DNA of 7,601 nucleotides from Betaproteobacteria bacterium. GTDB taxonomy: Bacteria > Pseudomonadota > Gammaproteobacteria > Burkholderiales > SG8-39. Where the stretch lies: the NCBI GenBank assembly GCA_019245555.1, contig JAFARH010000079.1, positions 1 to 7,601 on the forward strand. The letters run 5' to 3'. The notes beneath the pieces are model-generated. The model saw only the letters and a program-made list of their open reading frames with translations. It ran no database searches and was not told the DNA's origin. Position numbers and translations under genes: made by a program. Shown in pieces: positions 1 to 5,874 of the stretch; position 1 is the stretch's first letter; every line of letters starts with the position of its first letter.

Positions 1-2
1 GC

Positions 3-464
3 CAGCGCACGCGCTGGCAGCGAGGCCTGGGGCAGAGCCTGGTCCTCAACCGTGCGCTCCTCTGGCATCCGCGCGGCGGCGCACCAGGATGGCTCGCCTT
101 TCCGTTCATGATCGTCTTCGAATGGTCGAGCCCGCTGATCGAGGTCGGCGGCTATGTCTTCATGACGCTCGGCTTCCTGTCGGGAATCATCAGCGCTACA
201 GGTTTCTGGACGTTCCTGCTGCTCGCCTTCTCCCTCGGCACGCTGCTGTCGATGAGCGCGCTCCTGCTCGAGGAGCTCTCCTACCATGTCTACCGGGAGA
301 GAGGCGATCTCCTCAAGCTCGCGGCGATCGCGGTCATCGAGAACTTCGGCTACCGCCAGCTCGCAACGTGGTGGCGGCTGGTGGGGCTGTGGCAGTGGGT
401 CACGGGCACCGGCGGCGGCTGGGGGCAGATGACGCGCGTCGCCAACTGGCAGAAAGGCAACTGA
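3..464 (+). CDS. Processive family 2 glycosyltransferase, membrane protein (C-terminal end only)
   Basis: Only the last 153 residues are present; the frame is open to the left edge of the window, so the start and the catalytic DxD region lie outside. The first visible residues are QRTRW, a match to the QxxRW motif that closes the active site of processive GT2 enzymes (cellulose synthase, hyaluronan synthase and relatives). Two long hydrophobic stretches follow, at about residues 31-63 and 66-92 of the visible part, as expected for the membrane channel that follows QxxRW in this family. A third, weaker apolar patch (about 105-132) leads to a Gly-rich tail with GWGQM and the C-terminus. The likely role is inner-membrane polymerisation and export of a polysaccharide from nucleotide sugars; the sugar cannot be told. 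The frame also has an internal ATG at 108, but the coding signal clearly runs upstream of it. The gene ends in TGA directly before the kinase start, so the two probably form one transcript. Confidence 0.85.
   Translation, partial: QRTRWQRGLGQSLVLNRALLWHPRGGAPGWLAFPFMIVFEWSSPLIEVGGYVFMTLGFLSGIISATGFWTFLLLAFSLGTLLSMSALLLEELSYHVYRERGDLLKLAAIAVIENFGYRQLATWWRLVGLWQWVTGTGGGWGQMTRVANWQKGN
451..457 (+). promoter_or_regulatory. Ribosome binding site for the histidine kinase
   Basis: The sequence AGAAAGG lies inside the last codons of the glycosyltransferase. It ends 7 nt before a CTG at 465 that follows the glycosyltransferase TGA stop without a gap. This spacing is what an internal Shine-Dalgarno site should have, and it is the main reason for choosing CTG 465 as the kinase start. 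Confidence 0.5.
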
Positions 465-2837
465 CTGAATCAGCGGGTCATTCGCCACGCCACGGTCAGC
501 GTCGTCGCCTTCGCCTCATTCGCGCTCGCTGGTTTCGCCTGGCGCGAGGCGCGCGATCAGGCGCTGAACGAGGAGAGTCTCCGCTTCGAGCTGCGCGTGC
601 AGGAGATTGCCAGCGCGCTGCGCAACCGCATCCTCGACTACGAGCAGGTGCTGAAAGGGGCGGTCGCCCTATTCCAGGCTTCGGAGAAGGTCGAGCGCGA
701 CGAATGGACCACCTACGTGCGTGCGCTCGATCTCCAGGCGAGCTACCCGGGCGTCCGCGTGATCGGCTACGTGCACATGGACCGCGGCCGCGCCCCCGTC
801 ACCTATGTCGCGCCTGCCGACGAGCTGAATGCGCGCGCGATCGGCGTCGACCTGTATACCGACCCGGTGCGCCGCGCTGCGATGGAACAGGCGCGCGACA
901 CGGGCGAGCCGGTGATGAGCGGCCCGGTGCAGCTGCTGCGAGACCGCGAAGAGCCGCAGCACGTCGGCGCGGTGATGTTCCTTCCGGTTTACCGCGGCAG
1001 CACGGCGCCGGCGACGATGAAAGAGCGCCGCGCAAGGCTCGTCGGGTTCGTCTACGGATCCTTTCGTGTGCGCGATCTCGTCGAGCGCACGGTCGGAGAC
1101 CCGACCGGGATCCGCCTGCGACTCGTCGATGTCAGCAGCCAGGAGACGCAGACGGTACTGTTCGAGCCCGAGACCACGGCGCGCAGCGCGCCGCACCTGA
1201 AGCGCGCGGAACCGATCATTGTGCGTTCTCGGACCTGGCGCCTCGAGGCGAATGCGTTGCCGGGCTCCGGCATCGGCTCCGCTGCCGATCGCGCGCGGCT
1301 GGTGCTCGCCGCGTGCCTCGCGATCGGCGCGCTGCTCACCATGCTCACCTGGTCGCTGCTCGGCACCGCCCAGCACGCGCGCGATCTCGCGCGCCGCATG
1401 GGCATCACAAGCGAGGAGCTGAAGCGCTTCCGCGCCGCCGTCGACGCGCACCAGGACACGATGCTCATGGTGGACGCGGACAAGCTGCGCATCGTCTATG
1501 CGAACGAAGGCGCCAGCCGCAACCTCGGCTATCGGCGAGACGAGCTGATAGGGCAGCCGCCGGACATCGTCTTCGCCGACCGCGACGGCGCGCGGCTCGC
1601 GGCTGAGTACCAGCGCCTGAAGGATGGCGGCACGACGCCGATCTACCAGGCGCTGCACCGTCGCAAGGACGGCAGCGTCTTCCCGGTAGAAATCTCACGC
1701 GAGCTCGTGCATACCGAAAGCGGCCCGTACATCCTCGGCGTCGCCCGCGACATCTCGGCGCGCCTCGAAGCCGAACGGGCGCTGCGCGAGAGCGAGCAGC
1801 GCCTCGGTCTCGCGCTGCAGAGCTCGGGCCTCGCGCTCTTCGACTGGGATTTGCGCACGGGCATCGTCCATCTCGGGGGCCAATGGGGCACCGTGCTCGG
1901 CGGCGAGCCGGTGGAGCACGACACGCCGATCGAGCAGCTCGAGGCGCTCGTCCATCCCGACGACCTGCCGGGGCTGCGGGAGCAGATACGGCTGCTCCTG
2001 AAAGGCGAAAGCTCCGCCTACCGCACCGAGCATCGGGTGCGCCACGCGAGCGGCGAATGGATCTGGATCGAGAGCGTCGCCAAGGTGAGCGAGCGCGACA
2101 CGGACGGTCGCCCGATCAGAGTCACCGGCACCAACGGCGACATCACCGCGCGCAAGCGCCTCGCGGACATGAAGAACGCCTTCGTCGCCGCGGTGAGCCA
2201 CGAGCTGCGCACGCCACTCGCCGGCATCGTCGCCTCGCTCGAGCTCATCAAGGAAGGCTCGGCCGGCGAGCTGCCGCCGGACGCGAGGCGCTTCGTCGAA
2301 ATGGCGCACGCCAATGGCGAGCGCCTGAACGAGCTGATCAACGACGTGCTCGACCTGGAGCGCGCGGAATCTGGTCGGCTGCGCCTCGAACTCGAGCCCA
2401 TCGATGTCGGCGTGCTCCTTGAGGAAGCGGCGACGCTAAATGCCTCCTATGCCGAGAAATATTCGGCGCAGCTCCGCGTCGAGGCGCCCACGGGCCTCTC
2501 GGCCGTCGCCGATCGCAAGCGCCTACAACAGATCGTCGCCAACTTCGTCTCGAACGCCGCGAAGTTCTCGCCGAAGAACGGCGAGATCCGGCTTGCGGCG
2601 CGCCGCACGCCGGAAGGCCGCGCCGTCGTGAGCGTCGCCGATCAGGGGCCTGGTGTTCCGGAGGAGTTCAAGACCCGCATCTTTGGGCGATTCGAGCAGG
2701 CCAAGCACGACAAGGGCGGCACCGGACTCGGCCTCGCCATCTGCAAGGTGCTGGTCGAGCGCATGGGCGGCCGCATCTGGTGCGAGAGCACCCCGGGCAA
2801 GGGCGCGACCTTCTTCGTCGAGCTGCCGGCCGCCTAG
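465..2837 (+). CDS. Membrane sensor histidine kinase, CHASE-PAS-PAS-HisKA-HATPase
   Basis: About 790 residues if started at CTG 465. Layout: transmembrane helix about 9-26; extracytoplasmic CHASE-type sensor about 64-254 (residues near LFQASEKVERDEW and the YPGVRVIGYV stretch fit the family); second helix about 277-300; PAS domain with PAC tail 324-434; second PAS (PAS_3 style, with HPDD and GEWIWIES) 447-564; HisKA 570-636 with phospho-acceptor His579 in SHELRTPL; HATPase_c 681-789 with N box Asn697, G1 motif DQGPG from Asp726, F box IFGRF, and G2 motif GGTGLGL from about 751. All catalytic boxes look intact, so it should autophosphorylate and pass phosphate to an unknown response regulator; it has no receiver domain itself. 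Start choice: the first conventional start in frame is GTG 597, which would remove the first membrane helix and part of the CHASE stem. The frame is open from 465, where CTG has a well-spaced AAAGG. CHASE domains sense small extracellular ligands; the ligand here is unknown. Confidence 0.9.
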   Translation: MNQRVIRHATVSVVAFASFALAGFAWREARDQALNEESLRFELRVQEIASALRNRILDYEQVLKGAVALFQASEKVERDEWTTYVRALDLQASYPGVRVIGYVHMDRGRAPVTYVAPADELNARAIGVDLYTDPVRRAAMEQARDTGEPVMSGPVQLLRDREEPQHVGAVMFLPVYRGSTAPATMKERRARLVGFVYGSFRVRDLVERTVGDPTGIRLRLVDVSSQETQTVLFEPETTARSAPHLKRAEPIIVRSRTWRLEANALPGSGIGSAADRARLVLAACLAIGALLTMLTWSLLGTAQHARDLARRMGITSEELKRFRAAVDAHQDTMLMVDADKLRIVYANEGASRNLGYRRDELIGQPPDIVFADRDGARLAAEYQRLKDGGTTPIYQALHRRKDGSVFPVEISRELVHTESGPYILGVARDISARLEAERALRESEQRLGLALQSSGLALFDWDLRTGIVHLGGQWGTVLGGEPVEHDTPIEQLEALVHPDDLPGLREQIRLLLKGESSAYRTEHRVRHASGEWIWIESVAKVSERDTDGRPIRVTGTNGDITARKRLADMKNAFVAAVSHELRTPLAGIVASLELIKEGSAGELPPDARRFVEMAHANGERLNELINDVLDLERAESGRLRLELEPIDVGVLLEEAATLNASYAEKYSAQLRVEAPTGLSAVADRKRLQQIVANFVSNAAKFSPKNGEIRLAARRTPEGRAVVSVADQGPGVPEEFKTRIFGRFEQAKHDKGGTGLGLAICKVLVERMGGRIWCESTPGKGATFFVELPAA
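2834..2837. other. Shared CTAG: overlapping stop codons of convergent genes
   Basis: TAG at 2835-2837 stops the kinase on the + strand. The reverse complement of CTA at 2834-2836 gives the TAG stop of lpdA on the - strand. The two genes therefore overlap by three bases in a palindromic tetranucleotide, and no intergenic space is left for a terminator. Confidence 0.95.
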
Positions 2838-4240
2838 AAGTTGATTGAGCGCTTGTCGACGGCGAGCGCCGCGTCCTTCATCGCTTCCGAGAGTGACGGG
2901 TGCGCGTGGCAGATCATGCCGATGTCCTCGCTCGAGCCGCGGAACTCCATCGCTACCACCGCCTCCGCGATCAACTCGCCGGCGAACGGTCCGATGATGT
3001 GCACACCGAGGATCTGGTCGGTCTTCGCATCGGCGAGGAACTTCACGAACCCGCTGGTATCGCCGATCGCGCGCGCTCTGGCGTTGGCCATGAATGGGAA
3101 GCTGCCCGCGCGGTAATCCGCGCCGCGAGCTTTCAACTGCTGCTCCGTCTCGCCGACCCAGGCGATCTCAGGCGCGGTGTAGATCACCCATGGCACGGTG
3201 TTGAAGTCGATGTGCGGCTTCTGACCGACAATCCGCTCGGCTACCGCGACCCCTTCTTCTTCCGCCTTGTGCGCGAGCATCGGTCCACGGACCACGTCGC
3301 CGATGGCCCAGACATTCGGCAGGTTGGTCCTGCACTCGCCGTCGACCGCGATGAAGCCACGGTCATCGACCTTGAGGCCTACCCCGGCGGCGTTCAAACC
3401 CTCCGTATTGGGTACCCGGCCGATCGAAACGATGAGCTTGTCGACGTCTAGAGTCTTACTTGAGTTATCGGCGGCAGTGTATTGAACCTTAACGGTTTTC
3501 CTGGCCTCAATCCTTCCGACTTTGACCCCGACTTCGATCTTCAGCCCTTGCTTCGAAAAGATCTTCGCCGCCTCCTTCGAGACGGCCTCATCGGCGGCTC
3601 CAAGGAATGCCGGAAGCGCCTCGAGGATGGTCACGTCCGCCCCGAGCCGGCGCCAGACGCTCCCCATCTCCAGGCCGATGACCCCTGCCCCGATGACCCC
3701 GAGCCGTTTCGGCACATCCGGGATGGCTAGCGCGCCGGTATTGCTGAGGATGAGTTTTTCGTCGAAATCCGCTCCAGGCAGTGCGCGCGGGTTGGAGCCG
3801 GTGGCGATGATCACGTGCTTCGCCTGGAGAGTCTGGCCGCCGACGAGCAGCTCGTTCGGCGATTTGCCGAAGCTGCCGCGGCCGTGGAAGAACTGGATCT
3901 TGTTCTTCTTGAAGAGGTAAAGAACGCCGTCGTTGCTCGACTTTACGACCTTTTCCTTGCGCTTGAGCATCGTCGAGAGGTCGAGATCCAGTCCTTTGAC
4001 CTTGATACCGTGATCGGCGAAGCCGTGCCCCGCGTGCTCGTAATACTCCGAGCTTTGCAGCAGCGCCTTGGACGGAATGCAGCCGACGTTGGTGCAGGTG
4101 CCGCCGAGCGCCGGCTTGCCGTCGGAGACCTTCGCTTCGTCGATGCACGCTGTCTTGAGGCCGAGTTGCGCGGCGCGGATGGCGGCCACATAGCCGCCGG
4201 GCCCGCCGCCAATCACTACTACGTCGAAAGTGTCCGCCAC
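2834..4240 (-). CDS. lpdA: Dihydrolipoamide dehydrogenase (E3 of 2-oxoglutarate dehydrogenase)
   Basis: 468 residues, the usual length. It reoxidises dihydrolipoyl groups on E2o and reduces NAD+, acting as a cytoplasmic FAD homodimer. Seen in sequence: FAD-binding GGGPGG at 11-16; redox disulfide Cys49/Cys54 in GGTCTNVGCIPSK; NAD-binding GVIGAGVIGLE at 181-191; second FAD contact AIGDV at 312-316; and the dimer-interface HAHPSLSE with catalytic His447 and Glu452. Start: GTG at 4240-4238, chosen because the family N-terminus (ADTFDVVVIGGGPGG) begins right there and GGGAG lies 7 nt upstream. The frame stays open further upstream, but that extension overlaps the PspC-like gene and has no family similarity. 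Residues about 240-265 fall in a locally AT-richer stretch (about 47% GC at 3451-3510), a surface-variable part of the family. Placement after odhB points to E3 of the 2-oxoglutarate complex, though E3 may serve other lipoyl complexes. Confidence 0.97.
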   Translation of the reverse strand: MADTFDVVVIGGGPGGYVAAIRAAQLGLKTACIDEAKVSDGKPALGGTCTNVGCIPSKALLQSSEYYEHAGHGFADHGIKVKGLDLDLSTMLKRKEKVVKSSNDGVLYLFKKNKIQFFHGRGSFGKSPNELLVGGQTLQAKHVIIATGSNPRALPGADFDEKLILSNTGALAIPDVPKRLGVIGAGVIGLEMGSVWRRLGADVTILEALPAFLGAADEAVSKEAAKIFSKQGLKIEVGVKVGRIEARKTVKVQYTAADNSSKTLDVDKLIVSIGRVPNTEGLNAAGVGLKVDDRGFIAVDGECRTNLPNVWAIGDVVRGPMLAHKAEEEGVAVAERIVGQKPHIDFNTVPWVIYTAPEIAWVGETEQQLKARGADYRAGSFPFMANARARAIGDTSGFVKFLADAKTDQILGVHIIGPFAGELIAEAVVAMEFRGSSEDIGMICHAHPSLSEAMKDAALAVDKRSINF

Positions 4241-4245
4241 GTGGT

Positions 4246-4253
4246 ATCTCCCT
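4246..4253 (-). promoter_or_regulatory. Ribosome binding site of lpdA, overlapping the stop of the PspC-like gene
   Basis: Read on the - strand, AGGGAGAT precedes the GTG start of lpdA by about 7 nt counted from GGGAG. It overlaps the TAG stop (4252-4254) of the upstream small gene, so translation of the two is probably coupled. It fixes the GTG at 4240 as the start. Confidence 0.65.
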
Positions 4254-4566
4254 AGGTGCCTTCGCGTGGCACAAAAATCCACAGGACGATGTAGGCGAAA
4301 AGAGTGAAACCGCCGAAGAGCAGCCCGAAGACGAACACCATGCGCCAGATCCAGCTCTCGACGCCGGTCAGCTTGCCGAGGCCGCCGCATACGCCGCCGA
4401 TCCAGCTATCGTCGGTCGTGCGCCGCAGCCGATTGACCGGAAAGCTCGAAGGCGGGATCGGCTCGGTGCCGAGGATGCGCGCCTTGGCGCGCGCGAATTC
4501 CTCGGCGCTGAGCGCGCCGCGTGCGTGAAGCTCGTGGAGCTTCGCGATCTCCTCGGCGACGGTCAT
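4252..4566 (-). CDS. Small SHOCT-PspC domain membrane protein
   Basis: 104 residues, ATG start. Residues about 3-32 (EEIAKLHELHARGALSAEEF onward) match a SHOCT motif: a short amphipathic helix pair with the Gly-x-Leu/Ser-x-x-Glu-Phe pattern, often found at an end of small membrane or secreted proteins and proposed to mediate oligomerisation. Residues about 46-101 match a PspC domain: Arg-rich lead-in, then WIGGVCGGLGKLTGVE, a hydrophobic span 72-99 and a VP ending. PspC family members are inner-membrane proteins; in enterobacteria PspC works with PspB to sense membrane stress and release PspA. Whether this protein does so is not shown; no pspA, pspB or pspF is in the window. It begins 4 nt after the odhB stop and ends 11 nt before lpdA, on the same strand, so it is almost certainly in the odh transcript. 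Its upstream GAGG lies only 2 nt from the ATG, so it may rely on translational coupling to odhB. The domain calls are firm; the function is open. Confidence 0.85.
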   Translation of the reverse strand: MTVAEEIAKLHELHARGALSAEEFARAKARILGTEPIPPSSFPVNRLRRTTDDSWIGGVCGGLGKLTGVESWIWRMVFVFGLLFGGFTLFAYIVLWIFVPREGT

Positions 4567-4570
4567 GACC

Positions 4571-5782
4571 TCAGATCTCGAGGATCAGCCGCGCCGGGTC
4601 TTCGAGCGCGTCCTTGATCGCGACGAGGAACAGCACCGCCTCGCGGCCGTCGATGATGCGATGATCGTACGAGAGCGCGAGGTAGTTCATCGGGCGCACG
4701 ACGATCTGGCCGTTCTCGACCACCGCGCGCTCCTTCGTCGCGTGCACGCCCAGGATCGCCGACTGCGGCGGATTGATGATCGGCGTCGAGAGCATCGAGC
4801 CGAACACGCCGCCGTTCGAGATGGAGAACGTGCCGCCGGTGAGCTCTTCCAGGCCGAGCTTGCCGTCCTGCGCGCGCTTGCCGAAGTCGCCGATCTTCTT
4901 CTCGATCTCGGCGAAGCTCATCCGGTCCGCATCCCGCAGGATCGGAACTACCAGTCCGCGCGGGCTGCCCACGGCGACGCCGACGTCGAAGTAACCGTGG
5001 TAGACGATATCCGTGCCATCGATGGAGGCATTGACCACCGGATAGCGTTTCAGCGCATGTACCGCCGCCTTGACGAAGAACGACATGAAGCCGAGGCGCG
5101 TGCCATGCTCTTTCTCGAAGCGATCCTGGTATTTCTTGCGCATCTCCATCACCGGCGCCATGTTCACTTCGTTGAACGTGGTGAGGATCGCTGCAGTCGA
5201 CTGCGACTGCACGAGGCGCTCGGCCACGCGCTGGCGCAGACGCGACATCGGCACGCGCTGCTCGGGGCGTCCAGCGAGCAATTGATCGACGTTCACCGGC
5301 GGTGCCGCCTGCGGCAGTGGTGCTTTCGCCGGAGCTGTGGGCTGTCCGAGGACATCTCCCTTGGTGACACGGCCATCGCGCCCGGTACCAGCGACCTTGG
5401 AGGTGTCGATGCCCTTCTCCGCCGCGAGCTTCTGCGCGGAGGGCATCACTGCAGGCTGCGATTTCGCGGCGGCTGGAGCCGGAGCAGCTGCGGGCTTGGC
5501 CGCAGGCGCTGACGGCGCGGGCGCCGCGGCGCCGGTCTTCGCTTCAGTGTCGATCTGGGCAATGACATCGCCCGAGCCGACCGATTCCTTCGCTTTCTTG
5601 ATGATCTTGACGAGAACGCCGTCGGCGGGCGCCGGCAGCTCCAGCACGACCTTGTCGGTCTCAATGTCGATCAGGTTTTCGTCGCGCTTGACCGGCTGGC
5701 CCTCCTGCTTGTGCCAGTCGAGGAGCGTCGCTTCCGCGACGGATTCGGATAGCTGCGGGACCTTGACTTCGATGATTGCCAT
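4571..5782 (-). CDS. sucB: Dihydrolipoyl succinyltransferase (E2o of 2-oxoglutarate dehydrogenase)
   Basis: 403 residues, typical for E2o with one lipoyl domain; also called odhB. It transfers the succinyl group from its lipoyl arm to CoA and forms the multimeric core of the complex in the cytoplasm. Domains: lipoyl domain about 2-77 with the lipoylated Lys44 in ETDKVVLE; Ala/Pro-rich flexible linker about 83-112; peripheral subunit-binding domain about 112-147 ([13 protein letters not shown] through GRVTKGDVL), which docks E1o or E3; second Pro/Ala linker 148-163; catalytic domain about 172-402 with acetyltransferase-fold active site SYDHRIIDG, His374 and Asp378. The N-terminus ([16 protein letters not shown]) is the E2o form rather than the pyruvate E2 form, and the odhA neighbour agrees. 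ATG at 5782 has GGGGGA about 6 nt upstream. Nothing is missing or truncated. Confidence 0.97.
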   Translation of the reverse strand: MAIIEVKVPQLSESVAEATLLDWHKQEGQPVKRDENLIDIETDKVVLELPAPADGVLVKIIKKAKESVGSGDVIAQIDTEAKTGAAAPAPSAPAAKPAAAPAPAAAKSQPAVMPSAQKLAAEKGIDTSKVAGTGRDGRVTKGDVLGQPTAPAKAPLPQAAPPVNVDQLLAGRPEQRVPMSRLRQRVAERLVQSQSTAAILTTFNEVNMAPVMEMRKKYQDRFEKEHGTRLGFMSFFVKAAVHALKRYPVVNASIDGTDIVYHGYFDVGVAVGSPRGLVVPILRDADRMSFAEIEKKIGDFGKRAQDGKLGLEELTGGTFSISNGGVFGSMLSTPIINPPQSAILGVHATKERAVVENGQIVVRPMNYLALSYDHRIIDGREAVLFLVAIKDALEDPARLILEI

Positions 5783-5788
5783 GCACTT

Positions 5789-5793
5789 CCCCC
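5789..5793 (-). promoter_or_regulatory. Ribosome binding site of odhB/sucB
   Basis: A GGGGG(AA) purine tract on the - strand ends about 6 nt before the ATG of sucB. It is G-heavy compared with the consensus AGGAGG but correctly spaced, and it shows that sucB can be initiated on its own and need not depend on ribosomes finishing sucA 92 nt upstream. Confidence 0.5.
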
Positions 5794-5838
5794 GTTCAGT
5801 TTTTCCCCGGCTTCCGCTGAGCGTCCACCGGGTTATCG

Positions 5839-5862
5839 AAAAACCAGCGAGTAACTCGCCGG
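5839..5862 (-). terminator. Intrinsic-terminator-like hairpin between odhA and odhB
   Basis: On the - strand, 12 nt after the sucA stop, CCGGCGAG and CTCGCTGG form an 8-bp stem (seven Watson-Crick pairs and one G-T) around a TTA loop, followed at once by TTTTT (5839-5843). This is the form of a rho-independent terminator. It lies inside the operon in the 92-nt gap before sucB, so it probably acts as a partial terminator, attenuator or mRNA-end stabiliser rather than a full stop. The opposite strand has no T-run after the stem, so it is directional. Confidence 0.6.
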
Positions 5863-5874
5863 GATTACTGGGTG

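Noticed and set aside
89..1606. A 505-codon open frame on the + strand across the glycosyltransferase-kinase junction
   Set aside because: It is out of frame with two genes that carry clear family motifs, is extremely rich in Arg/Ala/Gly/Pro as expected of a shifted frame in GC-rich DNA, and shows no recognisable domain.
669..1658. A 329-codon open frame on the - strand opposite the kinase
   Set aside because: Arg/Ala-rich antisense shadow of the CHASE and PAS coding region, with no motif and no plausible ribosome site.
4241..4390. A longer N-terminus for lpdA (518 residues)
   Set aside because: The extra 50 residues overlap the PspC-like gene, resemble no dihydrolipoamide dehydrogenase, and the GTG at 4240 has its own well-placed ribosome site next to the family N-terminus.
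4565..5512. A 315-codon open frame on the + strand opposite sucB
   Set aside because: Antisense shadow of a motif-complete sucB; its product is mostly Arg/His/Asp/Leu without domain character.
5783..5838. A separate promoter for sucB in the odhA-odhB gap
   Set aside because: I could not find a convincing pair of -35 and -10 boxes with proper spacing in the remaining sequence after the hairpin.
5839..5862. The same hairpin as a terminator for + strand transcription
   Set aside because: On the + strand the stem is preceded by an A-run and followed by GGGATT, with no T-run.
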